Of a DNA stretch of 64,000 nucleotides, positions 33,262-44,389 are shown piece by piece. This stretch comes from Macrosoma leucophasiata (Eukaryota; Arthropoda; Insecta; Lepidoptera; Hedylidae): positions 5,910,001-5,974,000 of the forward strand of contig JAWQUS010000011.1 in NCBI GenBank assembly GCA_036365455.1, written 5' to 3'. The notes under the pieces were generated by a model that was not told the DNA's origin, ran no database searches, and was given only the letters and a program-made list of their open reading frames with translations. The position numbers and the translations under genes were made by a program. Within the stretch, counting starts at the first letter, position 1, and the number at the start of each line of letters is the position of its first letter.

Positions 33262-33590
33262 TACTTTGACAACCCAGTTGGTCCAGTAGTGTGTCAACCG
33301 TCACTCAACCAAGGGTTGCGGACTCAATTCCACCGGGATGAATATTTGTATGGCCTACAGATATTTCTATCAAGTCTGGGTGTTTGTCTATCGGCCAAAT
33401 ACTCAAACGTCACTCAAATCTAAGTCGGACTTAAAAGTCTTCTGTCTTTATAAAACTCGTTCAAACTATAGTGATAGCGCACATTTGAGAGTTACTTAAA
33501 ATTGAGTGACGTTTGAGTATTCGGCCATATGTTTACAATGGCACCTAATGACAGGTTATTTACCTAGTGTGGGGCCGTGAGTGTAAATTA
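33262..33590 (+). mobile_element. SINE-A copy carrying a nested foldback element
   Basis: Head gacaacccagttggtccagt, ggcctacagatatttctatc; resumes after the insertion with tacaatggcacctaatgaca and gtggggccgtgagtgta. Confidence 0.8.
33392..33537. mobile_element. Foldback MITE inside SINE-A
   Basis: Ends cggccaaatactcaaacgtc and gacgtttgagtattcggcca are inverted repeats of about 33 bp with few mismatches; 146 bp long. Confidence 0.8.
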
Positions 33591-34216
33591 TTTTTTTATA
33601 TACTCCAAAGATAGCCCTGAGAATGTCTCTAGAAATCCCAATAACTTACTTTTAAAATATGATGGTGTCTATGCCCTCAAGAAATAGTACAAAGTAATAC
33701 TAAAATAAAGCTAAAATATTTATTTTTGGAAGTATTTTTTCCTGTTTGTTTTCTGTTATTTAAATGTTTTAAAATAATGTTATATTTTTCAAATTGTAAC
33801 CTTTTTAATTGAATAATCGTAGGTCAACATTAATTATGTTCTGTCCTGTTTTATGTAAGAATGTTATTTATTTTCTTTTGTTACAGCTGCGTATAACTGA
33901 TCAGATTTGTCATCCATGTTGGCAGAGATGTGACAGTTTGGTTGAACCATATACTGAACCATCAACATCATCTTCAGTTCAATTGCAGCCAACAACATCA
34001 GCAGAACCTACCACTGATCTTCCAGCTACATTCCCTGAACAGATATTGTTGAGTATTGATACAAATCCTATTCCAAATCTTCTGGCTGCATCACCTGAAC
34101 ATGTAGCTCTGAGTAGTGAAATAAAATCTGCTCCTTCTCTTAATCACAAAGTACCATCAATAGTATTGTCTCAGTATGGAAGAGCAGCTGACACACAGGC
34201 ACGTTGTTTTTTACTC

Positions 34217-34378
34217 AGAGTATCTGCCCATCTGATGATATATTTTAACAGAGTATCTGCCCATCTGATGATATATTTTAACAGAGTATCTGCCCATCTG
34301 ATGATATATTTTAACAGAGTATCTGCCCATCTGATGATATATTTTAACAGAGTATCTGCCCATCTGATGATATATTTT
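34217..34378 (+). repeat. 33-bp tandem repeat, five copies, in frame
   Basis: agagtatctgcccatctgat plus gatatattttaac repeated at 34217, 34250, 34283, 34316, 34349, essentially identical. In the SWIM pseudogene frame each unit is RVSAHLMIYFN; open frames also exist on the minus strand because 33 is a multiple of three. Confidence 0.95.
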
Positions 34379-34807
34379 TCCATGACTGCTGCTTTGATGA
34401 ACCGATTTCTTGCTCGTCATACTAACAGAACTGATGCTGGACTGATTTTACAAATGATAAATGAAAAAAATGTTTCAAAATAATACTTTGGTTGATTTTG
34501 TAATCAACAACAATTACAACAGAAGGAGAGCCCATTTCATGAACATAAATGTTGTTTCACAAAATGTTAGTAATTTCCCCCAGTTAACATTAGAAGACCT
34601 AATATTTATTGCTTGTGGCACATATAAAATAAAACAGGCTAGGTCTTATTATGGCGAACCCATCAGATTTAATGGTTTCTATATTATTGAAGTGTGTGGA
34701 GAATCTTAACTCAGCAACCTACGGGTAGAATTCAAAACACACAAATCACTGGTTATTAAGAGGAAAAATACAAAGTCGACATGTCAGTCATAAAATATAT
34801 ATTATAT

Positions 34808-34810
<3 letters not shown>

Positions 34811-34892
<82 letters not shown>
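34811..34892 (+). repeat. (GT)41 microsatellite
   Basis: 82 bp of uninterrupted GT, directly abutting a LINE 3' end. Confidence 0.98.
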
Positions 34893-34894
<2 letters not shown>

Positions 34895-34982
34895 CGTCAC
34901 GCCAGGTCCCTAACGGGGTAGGCAGAGTGTATAGAGCGCCAGATATCCCAGTCCTGATAAACCTCTCGTGCCTCGTTTATAT
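34893..34982 (-). mobile_element. LINE 3' end fragment with (AC)n tail
   Basis: cgtcacgccaggtccctaac, agagcgccagatatccc; on the minus strand its 3' end runs into (AC)41. It splits the SWIM pseudogene. Confidence 0.8.
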
Positions 34983-35207
34983 TATGTATGTATAAATTAT
35001 AATAAATGATAGTGAAATAGCGAGAGCTGCAATTACACAATATTGTTGTAATTGCTTAGTTGGACGAAGAACTGTATGTTGTTTTGTGGAACCTCAGGTG
35101 GGCAAGATTCCAAGCAAATATTTAAAACTCCTGCACAATTTTTTTTTATTAAAAATTAATTAAATATGATGATATTTTATTTTTAAAGAAAAATGGAAAG
35201 AAAAAAT

Positions 35208-35258
35208 TGACTTCAGGCGAGACTCGAACTCGCGACCTACTGGGAATCTAGTCAAATT
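35208..35258 (-). repeat. tRNA-like repeat, truncated
   Basis: gacttcaggcgagactcgaac to gggaatctagtc, then the usual tttccatttttctttaa flank. The D arm and acceptor 5' side are absent. Confidence 0.7.
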
Positions 35259-36092
35259 TCTCTTTCCATTTTTCTTTAAAAATAAAATATATTTCACAAG
35301 CATGTGTTAATGCGAAATAATATAAAAACAAATAAATATGATGATGTTATATTTGATGAAGAATAAAATTATACGAAATACTTAAATCTTTTTTTAATAT
35401 CTGTTTCTCTATAAATATTATCTATTATGCATTTATTACTCGTAATTAATTTATTAAATAAACCGTAATCCATGCACACTTATCACATTTTAAATTACAT
35501 TAAAAAGGAACAAACCTTGCATAAGAAACATTTAAAATTGTATTGTGTTTGTTAACTTGTGTTTAACTCCAACTTATAAGAACGGAGTATACCAGTAGTA
35601 CAGAGGCGCAAGGTAAATGTCGAATTGAGCCTAACTTAACGTTTTGGAGGTACTAATTAAAGTGTTTGTAAGCTTAAAATGTAGGGTTGGCATGTATATA
35701 ATATGTGGTTTTTCTAAGGAATAACCATCTCAAACTCGTTTTATTTATATATTTATATTTTAATACTGCTAGTTCAACCATATCTTCGTTCCCTTAAACA
35801 GCTATAACTTTTTTCGGTGAATTTTATCAGAAATCAACATTATACTTTCTTAATCTATAATGAATTGCCTTTATATTGACATATAAATTATCTATGTCGG
35901 TTCTTAGCCGACGGTTGTTAAGGGCACTTGGCATTCTCTTTTGAGCTGTTTAGACGTGAAAGCGCAACACAACTCACTTTTTCATAACACCTGGGGTGCG
36001 ACAAGTGAGGCAGAACTTGCTCAAATAGAGGGGCGCAACGGTGGAGAATGGAGAAATAAGATACAAAAGAATGGTAGTAGATAGGTAGTAGT

Positions 36093-36358
36093 TTTACTGG
36101 TGGTAGAGGTCCAGTGACGGAGCTCGCGGTCGTAGGCACCACCGCATTACCTAAAATACTTGCCGCTAAATGGAAGTGTTTAGCACTGTCGTGTTCCGGT
36201 CAGGTGGTAATGTACGGCCCTGTAATTTCCGGCACAGAGGCGTAATACCTTAGGCCTCAGGAGTGGTAACGCATCTGCATTTTGACCTTGGTCTTTGTGT
36301 GGGTGTCTATAGGCTGCAGTCATCTGCATGCTTGTTTGCCACTTCGGTTACATAAAGG
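36093..36358 (+). mobile_element. SINE-C copy
   Basis: ctggtggtagaggtccagtg to tgcttgtttgccacttcggt; internal part missing after gcagtcat. Confidence 0.8.
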
Positions 36359-36603
36359 GAAGTATTTCCTTTTTTTTTGCTCATCTGCGCCGAGTGCCAC
36401 CCATGTAAGCTGGGTCACCTATTTCACAGTACAGTTATAAACAGTAATGTAACTACGTACAAAACGTTCGAAACGGCACACTCACACAAACATGCGCATC
36501 TACGAGGCCTCTAAGCGGTTCTCGCAGTGCTATAGTAGCGAGTGTCGCGTCGAGACGAGCGGTCACGTTGCGATTTATTTTTGTTTCCACGAGTGTTTTA
36601 AAG

Positions 36604-36704
36604 ATGCCACGAGCGTATTGCGTGGTATACGACTGTTTGAACTCTGCATCAACAAAACCATAGCTATCGTTTTTTAAACTTCTTGGTGATTTTGAAAGGC
36701 AAGA
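36604..36704 (+). pseudogene. THAP zinc-finger domain relic
   Basis: MPRAYCVVYDCLNSASTKP, stop, then LSFFKLLGDFERQE and a second stop. A THAP domain begins Met-Pro-x(2-4)-Cys-x(2-4)-Cys and has SFFKFP..ERR.W next, which this follows; the remaining His and Cys ligands are absent. Two stops and a following Helitron-like insertion make it dead. Could derive from a P-element-like or host THAP gene. Confidence 0.55.
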
Positions 36705-36732
36705 ATGATATATTGTTATAATATATAACATA

Positions 36733-36963
36733 TAAAAAAAAACTCGTGTGACATTGTTTGTAACAATACTCCTTCGCAGCGGCTAGACCGATCATTATGA
36801 AATGTTGTGTGTACAGTTGGTAGGTATGAGAATCGGTTGTAGTCTTTTTTTATATCCCTAAATGGTAAGGATCATTCTCACCAATTTTTTTTTTCGATTT
36901 TTTGGATAGGTAATTTGTTTATACTAACTAAGGCGATACGAAGTTCTTCGGGGCAGCTATTTA
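36733..36963 (+). mobile_element. Helitron-like copy
   Basis: actcgtgtgacattgtttgt, agaccgatcattatgaaatg, cgaagttcttcggggcagct; family shared with 38954 and 56266. Confidence 0.65.
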
Positions 36964-37032
36964 TTATCCTGCTTACCCGAGTGGGTGAGGGGAAGACAAA
37001 CTCGCCCGGTCTCGACAACTCGTATATGATCT

Positions 37033-37064
37033 AATCTGTGCAATACTGCAGTATTGCACAGATT
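37033..37064. repeat. Perfect 32-bp palindrome
   Basis: aatctgtgcaatactg followed at once by its exact inverse complement; outer tgatct/agatca extends it imperfectly. Confidence 0.95.
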
Positions 37065-37781
37065 ATATCAATAGATCATACAAGTTATATCAATATTAAA
37101 CTGTTTTCCGTACTTAAAACTATAATAATAATAAGATCAAGGTTGGATCATGGGTCTGGTACAGAAGGCGGTACTCCTCGGCACGGCACGTATAGTGAGG
37201 AGGTTCCTGTCTCTGTGATCCTAACCACCGACAGCTTGGACCCTGTTCCCGCTGCCGGCGGCGCACTATTTTTTAATTTCTTATATATATTTGTTTTTTT
37301 ATAACTAGGTATTTATGTATGTAAAAATATTAAATAAGAACAAGAATAAATTAGTGAATAGTAATAATAATCGTCTTTTGCTGGGATTAACCAACACCAT
37401 AAGATTATTTACATAGACTACTCTTAATATTATTTGTAAACTGATGTACCGCGGTGTGACGTCATAACGTGCTGCAATTTTATATAGGATATGAATCATT
37501 TCACTATTCGCAACATTTTGAATCGTTATATCTTAACAACTTTTAAGTACTTATTGACTATATGTTTCAAAGACAAATAGTATATATTTATCCAATACTA
37601 TTACAGGGTAACCAATAAAAAAAATGTCAACATCCCAATACGATTGATCAAAGGTCAGTAAATGCTAAAATAATAACACCATTATTTAAAAAATATCGTG
37701 ACATCCCTATTGCTTCAATGGAGTGTAGGTAAATATTCTACAAAATGGGCTTAGTTTCCATACTGTCAATACAAACGAAAA

Positions 37782-38365
37782 GGGGCCATCCATAAATTAC
37801 GTCACACGTAAATGGGGAGGGAGGGTATCACCGAAATGTGACAATGTGTGACAAGGGGCAGGAGGGGTCGAAAGTTTTGTGACGTCACATGTTAAAATTT
37901 AAAATACTGAAACGTGAAATCTAGATGTGAATAAAAAACTCTAAAAATCTACGAACTTGATCTATATTTATCAATAATTCACTATATTTATTGATTCGAG
38001 TGAGACTCAACTTCACAAGAATTTTGAATGGTAAGGGTTTAAATAGGTTTAAGTCGTCTGCGAGTGCTCGCTCGCTTTTCTACCGTTCCGCGCGTCGGTT
38101 GTTAGCGAGACCTGCGACAAGTACTGCCACATGCGCCGGCGCAGTGACTTCAATACGTTCCTATTGTTTAGTGACAGTCAAAATAAGCAAAAAATGGAAA
38201 AAGCTGTTTTCTCTCGATTATTTTTGAGTACATGAATAAATTTTAAAAATATGTGACGTCACATCAGGAGGGGGGGGCTTATAAAAATGTGACAACCTGT
38301 GACAAGGACGGGGGGAGGGGTCCAAAAGTCCCGAAATTCGTGTGACGTAATTTATGGATGGCCCC
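37782..38365. mobile_element. MITE family H, intact ends
   Basis: ggggccatccataaattacg and cgtaatttatggatggcccc are exact inverted ends (about 27 bp); the next bases also pair. Interior has two gtgacaa..gtgacaagg blocks near either end. Confidence 0.88.
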
Positions 38366-38383
38366 AAATGAGACTAACGTGTA

Positions 38384-38657
38384 TCTATACTTACAAATAC
38401 ATAAAATTGGAGTGTCTGTTTGTAATATATAAATAACCGCTTTTTACTAAATGCATATGTATGTATACACGATACGTATACCAACATAACATTTTTTAAT
38501 TTTTGTCTGCTTGTTTGTTCCCGCTAATCTCGGGAACGGCTGGGCCGATTTTGACGGGACGGATTTTACTTTTATACTAGCTGCGCCCACGACTTCGTCC
38601 GGGTAGGTACTTAACAATCATAAATTCTTACGGGGACGAAGTCGCGGGCACAGCTAG
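38384..38657 (+). mobile_element. Helitron-like element
   Basis: TCTATACTTACAAATAC start, 3' hairpin cacgacttcgtccgggtag / acgaagtcgcggg, end CAGCTAG before T. Confidence 0.75.
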
Positions 38658-38699
38658 TCCAAAATAAAATGCTAGTCTCATCAAGTTTATTAGAATTCG

Positions 38700-38945
38700 T
38701 TTCCTCCTCCTCGCGTCGTATTCCTCATTGCTGAGGGTCGTGACTCCCCCTCCGAATCACTTTCTCCTTTACCATTTCCTTCCACCTTTTCCGATTTTTG
38801 GCGAGTTGAAGGGCCTCGTGAAGATCGGTGCCCCTCCGAATCACTTTCTCCTTTACCATTTCCTTCCACCTTTTCCGGTTTTTGGCGAGTTGAAGGGCCT
38901 CGTGAAGATCGGTGCCCGTACAGGATCGAAGACGTGCATTTTATT
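38700..38945 (-). pseudogene. LINE ORF2 C-terminal relic with 84-bp tandem duplication
   Basis: Minus strand: TGTDLHEALQLAKNRKRWKE then MVKEKVIRRG, immediately repeated (38749-38832 and 38833-38916), then SHDPQQ and stop. The LAKNR..W motif is typical of the ends of insect LINE polymerases. Confidence 0.75.
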
Positions 38946-38953
38946 ACAACAAA

Positions 38954-39145
38954 TCTTATATATAAAATTCTCGTGTCACAATGTTTGTCTTCGTACTCCT
39001 CCGAAACGGCTTCATCGATTTTAACCAAATTTTGCATGCATATTCAGTAGGTCTGAGAATCGGCTAACATCTATTTTTCATAACATTTTTGGACATTTTT
39101 TTTTTTAATTTTCTAGGGCGACACGAAGTTTGCCGGGACAGCTAA
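38954..39145 (+). mobile_element. Helitron-like copy
   Basis: TCTTATATATAAAATTCTCG start, CAGCTAA end. Confidence 0.7.
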
Positions 39146-39360
39146 TAATTATATATTATTCATCCGGTCACTGGCGGAATAGACTGCCATATTTGTTAGT
39201 GTTCACGTAAAATTTTACTTCCTTCTGGATGTACAATTTCACATTAACTTCAATTAAGTTGCATCCGAACCTAAGTATTTAGAAATCTCAGATTCTTGCG
39301 TGTTTATTTTACCATCGATATGACAGCTATCTGTCTGCTATCGATTGTATCAATGTATGT

Positions 39361-39655
39361 ATTTTTTTTTTATGTTATGAAAGTGGCAAACAAGCGTGCA
39401 GTTCACATTGATGTTAAGTGATGACTGCAGCCTATAGACACTTACACAATGACCAGAGGTCAAAAAACAGATGCACTGCCACTCCTGAGGCATTAGGTAT
39501 TATGCCTCTGTGCCGGAAATTACAGAGCCGTACATTACCACCTGACCGGAACACGATAGTGCTGAACACTACCATTTAGCGGCAAGTATATTAGGTAATG
39601 CGGTGGTGCCTACGCCCGCGAGCTCCGTCACTGAAACTCTACCACCAGTAAAAAT
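39361..39655 (-). mobile_element. SINE-C copy, flanked by aatgtat
   Basis: T-run, family core, end ctctaccaccagt. aatgtat on both sides may be the target duplication. Confidence 0.85.
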
Positions 39656-39872
39656 GTATCATAGACTATCGCCCAAACTCGAGATTTTTTATTTAAAATG
39701 AAACTCGAGAACTGCGGAATCGATTTGGATAATTTTAAGTTTGAAATATTCATAGAAGTCTAAGAAAGAAAAAGTGAGAAAATATGAAAAAAAAAGAAGA
39801 AAACATTAAACACAACAGTTTTAATTTTCCTATTCAAATAGTTCGCACCACTATCAAATCTAAAACGTTACT

Positions 39873-40178
39873 TCACGCCTGTAATCCCCGAAGGGGTAGG
39901 CAGAGGTAAATGCATGCATTCAAGCATACATGCAAATACCCACGACTCGCCGGTTACGTTTTTTGGCCCATGTAACAGGTGGCGAACCTGTTGCCATCTC
40001 CGGGCACAATACCAAACTCCGAGGTACTGGGAAACTTCCAGAAAATGGAAAAATCCCAATAGAACCAGAAATAAAGGATTTTAAACCGTTATCTCTGATA
40101 GCCCTCGACCCGGGAATCGAACCCAGGACCTCCAGCATAATAGTAGTGGCCTGCTACCACTACGCCACTGAGGCACTA
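39873..40178 (-). mobile_element. SINE-B copy
   Basis: acttcacgcctgtaatcccc to gctaccactacgccactgag, full length; complement of 8694-9005. Confidence 0.88.
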
Positions 40179-40199
40179 TCAAATCTATGGTATCGATTC

Positions 40200-42589
40200 A
40201 CATTATATTTTTATTTTGAGGCGATACAGCCGGGTCAGCTACTTAAAAATAAAACAAGCAAATTATTTTGTGCGATTTATTCAATTTTAACAGTTATTAT
40301 AAGATTTTACTTCAGTCATCGTTAGTTGGAAATGAATCTGTTACAGCCGATGTTACAATATTATAACCACTTGACATGCGTTTACGGTCTGAATCGAGTT
40401 AATATGGCACCCAATAACCACAGTCATCATATCATCTCAAAACAGACTACATTTTAATACATTATATTAATGCCCTATTGTTATGTTAAAAATTAATAGG
40501 TAACTATTATCCTTCATTGTGGTTTTAGTTTCGTTTCGTTTTCACAATTTTTATTAAGTACTTACAATAATTATATCTTCGAATAGATACATGTTTTTCT
40601 ACTGATTTTCCATCGATTAGCTGTATGTATGAGTGATGTAACCGTAATTAGCACTATATAATAATTATAAAATTAAATATCCACAAAAATACAATTCAAA
40701 ATTGAACATCAAAACGACAAACAAAAAAATCACATCAAACAAATGACAATAATTAATTACCCTAGTGACTTTTATAATAATTATTAATAATTACAAATTA
40801 ATAAACAACAAGACGGTAATGGAATGTATCGGGTGACTTGTTTAAATTTTTGTGATGATTATAACATTGAAAATAGTCTCAATTGAATATAATATATTAA
40901 TTATATATTATTATTACTATATAAGATAGACTCTCTCAAACACACATCCCTTTAGGAGCAGCACTAACATAATTAGAAATAAAATTTTCTACATAATAAT
41001 TTTAAGCACATATTATATCAATTTTAGTCTAAGACTGTTAGAAAATCAACGACGTATATTCACGAAAAACAATTTATCATATATTTTACTTTGTAAATAT
41101 TTCGCATCAAATAAAAACTTGCCCATAGCGATAAATAAATCTGTTATTTAATCATTTGAATGAATTTCATATATTTGTCTATATATAATTGAAATATTTT
41201 CCTATTTTTGAAACTAATATATGTACTATATAATGTTGATTATTGAAAAACAGCAACGCGACGCCATTTTATATTGCGTATATAACATTTTCTATATTAT
41301 CACTCCATCGACAACAATATTAAAACATATAATGATTCAAACAGTGCTACTCGCGCGCCATATCTCTTTCATAATTACTTATTAATTAAATTCAATATTG
41401 TATGATTAATTTAACTATACTCGTCATTCACTATCAATGGTCTTATATTTAACTAGTGAAAAGATCAAAGAAGATTAATTAATATAATGAAAACTAAATG
41501 ATAACATGCCCAACCCTAATTTACATTATTTTAAATTTTGTTCTAAGAACAAAAAGAGCTGGGCATCTGTGTATTATTCACACGAAAATGTGATTTATGT
41601 ACTTCAAAATTAATTTATAAATTGTCTTACAAGACACAATAGAAAACAAATAATGTTTTTGATATAATTTAAATAGTATGAATTGCAAGTGCAGGTATCC
41701 GAACGTATATCAGTTGTTATGAAATAAACGAAAATATATTTTTAAAATATATACGAGTGGCTAAAATACATAAAATCAGTTTTCGGTTTGTTAGTGAAAT
41801 AATTTCAATGAATTCAGCATACACAATATTGAGCAAAATAGCATAAATACGTCTCGCACCTTCACTTGTAATTTCATAAACATAAAAATAGAACAATTTA
41901 AAAAATAATTCTTACATTAAACCCTACTTACCCTTAAAATTACTTAAAGTAAAAATAGTGAAAGTGACAGTTATAGTAAAATTTTGCTACTAGTAGTATT
42001 ATTTGTACAGGAATGCATTCGTGCACACGTGGAAAAAAACTACTAATAAAGTATCAATGGGGCGGCCACCTTGTTTCGTGCCCAAAATAATGGCTTACTT
42101 GTTTTAATTTTGCAACAACTTAATTTATTATGATAATAATTGAATATAAAGACATTATTACAAATCAGATTGCCGCCTCATCGATTGAGTAGGTACAAGA
42201 AGGAGAAAATACTGGTGAAACATCAAAGCAAAAATAGTTGGGTGCCACTGAATATGAAAATACAATTATTCTGAGTTCATTATATTTATTGAATCATATT
42301 GCATTCGTAGTTTAAGGTATTTAAGTGTATTCTAAAGCATATAATTTTCATAATAAAATAACTTAATATCGTGGCACCTCAATTAAATAAACGAAGACGC
42401 AAATAAGTACAAGATGCAATAGTATGCAATAAATTATATAGTACAATAAAAATACTATGATCCTTGCAACCCTGTGAATTCTAAACCTGTGATAAAGTAG
42501 TCGTTGCACACCGTTTCACAATCGAAATATAATATATTGCAGTTACGACACTAAATTAGTTTTAATTAAAAAATTGGTTATCTGTCGGT
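40200..42589. other. AT-rich stretch, no gene seen
   Basis: Largely unique, very AT-rich, no recognisable exon or repeat family on either strand. Might include a long 3' UTR of an unseen transcript, but nothing in the sequence shows it. Confidence 0.5.
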
Positions 42590-42600
42590 TTACAGACTAT

Positions 42601-42969
42601 TGAAGCGCGCATGACCACGCGACTGGTGTAGATCGTAAGCGATCTAATCGGTTAAGCGATACGGGCGCGGTCGGGTGTGTGATGGGTGACCGCTAGTGGC
42701 AAAAATAAAAATGCGCGTATCCGTCCTTCGGAGGGCACGTTAAGCCGTCGTAAGCGCGTCGGTCCCGGTTGCTATGATAGATAGCAGTCGTTAAACCTTG
42801 TCGGAGGCCACATGGGCGGTTTGAAAAACATCCGATAGCGGGTTAGCCACTAACTCGTATCTCCACCAACCCGCATTGGAGCAGCGTGGTGGAGTAAGCT
42901 TGCCAGGCCTTCCCCCAAAAATGGAAGAGACTCGTACCCAGCAGTGGGACGTGTAATGGGTTGCCATAA
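42601..42969 (+). mobile_element. 5S rRNA-derived SINE with 11-bp target duplication
   Basis: Head resembles 5S rRNA: accacgcgact, gatc, gttaagc, cgggcgcggtc and gatgggtgaccgc in 5S order, covering the A box and C box of a polymerase III promoter. Tail ccaacccgcattggagcagc...cccagcagtgggacgt resembles the 3' end of a Lepidopteran LINE. ttacagactat flanks exactly (42590-42600 and 42970-42980). Confidence 0.85.
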
Positions 42970-42980
42970 TTACAGACTAT

Positions 42981-43768
42981 AATTTTACGTGATAACGTCA
43001 TCATCAGTCACAAGCTGAGCGCTAAGGCCGATCGTGCCTCTCTATCGCTTGTTCCGCGCTCTCACTTGCACGCTCAGCTCGGGCGGAACCTGACATTGTT
43101 TCGTGCGTGTAACCAGCGTTCATAGATTTATAGACTCTTAACGTCTTCCTGTCTATTAGATGTACTGTAAAGACAATATCCAGCATCTAGTCATTGTTTA
43201 CGAATGTACAGTTAGTGAGAAAAAGCGTTGTACTTAACGTTTAAAAATTAAAAGAACAAATAAGACACAAAATAAAAACTTCGATTAAGAAACGGTGCCA
43301 TCACTAATGTATTTATCATGTCTTAAAGAAATAGGATAGATCTTAAATTTATACGTTGAATTAAACATTTTTGAGCTACTGTACGCATCTAGAGTGTTAA
43401 TTTATTTTTGTTTTGTAAATTACTCACTAATGTATATTTTATGTACATTGTTCTAAAATCGTGTGAGTATATCGGGTGCGTTTTAAAAAACTGTTTTATG
43501 AAACGCAGTCGGTTATTTGGCACGTGTGTTGAGCGCAATGCACCAAATAATATGCAAGCTGTTGTAAGACTTTTCGTTATCCGTATTATCTATTTAAGAA
43601 CAAAATATTATTATAGAATAAACAAAAATGTCAACAAATAAATAATTATCACAATTATAATTAAATACTCCTCGTTTTTAAATTAAGTAACGTTATTTGA
43701 TTGAATAAGTTAAAAACATAATTTGATTTAACAACACAAGTTTAAAACGTAACTTCCCGTGATACGTT
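42981..43768. other. MITE fragment then no gene seen
   Basis: 42981-43110 begins aattttacgtgataacgtca like the MITE at 23016. 43110-43768 is AT-rich; its longest open frame (77 codons) shows no family likeness. Confidence 0.4.
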
Positions 43769-44381
43769 GAGCAACACGGGCCACCGGCCGCGGCGGACCG
43801 CAGGGAGTAGCCATATGCAGGCTTTCCCCTCTGTCAAAGTACAAGAAGTACAAGTGTTCCTACGCCCAAATGTTTAAATGTGTGCGTGAAATTGTTTATG
43901 TATTTTGTTAAAGTCAAGGTGTGAGTTTCGTAGTAATAGACGATTTTTGTAGTGTGTGTATCACACGTAGTATCCCCCGCAAAAAAAAGACAGACTGTTT
44001 TGCATCTATACAAATAAATAAAATTGGAGAATCTGTTTGTAATATTAAAATAACCGCTTTTTACTAAATGCATATGTATGTATACACGGTACATATACCA
44101 AAACATTTTTTTACAATTTTTGTCTGTCTGTCTGTTTGGCGGGGCTAATCTTGGGAACGGCAGGACCGATTTTGACGAGACTTCACTGACAGATAGCTGA
44201 TGTAATAAGAAGTAACTTAGGCTACTTTTATACTAGCTTCGTCCACGAGTTCGTCCGGGTAGATACCGAACAATCATAAATTCTCACGCGGACGAAGTCG
44301 CGGGGACAGTTAGTCGGGAATAAACGCTTCGGCTTCTCCCCTCCGGTCAGCCGCGGCGGCCGGTGGCCCGTATTGCTCTAT
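43769..44381. mobile_element. MITE family E copy 2 split by a Helitron-like element
   Basis: Left half 43769-44004 (gagcaacacgggccaccggc...gttttgca), right half 44314-44381 (taaacgctt.ggct.ctcccc...attgctcta). Confidence 0.82.
44005..44313 (+). mobile_element. Helitron-like element nested in MITE E
   Basis: TCTATACAAATAAATAAAAT start, end CAGTTAG, lying between A (44004) and T (44314): the A/T insertion rule of Helitrons. 3' hairpin around gacgaagtcgcggg. Confidence 0.8.
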
Positions 44382-44389
44382 GCGTGATA

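Larger units (their letters stand above)
30983..35097 (+). pseudogene. SWIM zinc-finger gene or element, spliced and decayed
   Basis: Exon 1 30983-31096 (MIRCINCGINVFRMRRHSL), exon 2 31738-31953 (VVCHACW, ICVHCGRSLYRSRAHNL), exon 3 from 33887 (LRITDQICHPCWQRCDSL then a Ser/Thr/Pro-rich stretch). Splice joins keep frame. After an open frame ending 34483 the homology continues in other frames: FPQLTLEDLIFIACGTYKIK, ARSYYGE, IQSRHVSHKIY (34770) and, beyond an inserted LINE tail, CCNCLVGRRTVCC (35040), which resembles the SWIM metal motif of a transposon-derived insect family. Frameshifts and the insertion indicate a dead copy; the family itself may be a domesticated or mobile gene. Function unknown. 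Confidence 0.6.

Noticed and set aside
34217..34381. CRISPR-like array
   Set aside because: Repeats are contiguous with no spacers, and the genome is eukaryotic.
34171..34420. Minus-strand frames with KYIIRWADTLL repeats
   Set aside because: Shadow of the 33-bp tandem repeat, open in several frames because its length is a multiple of three.
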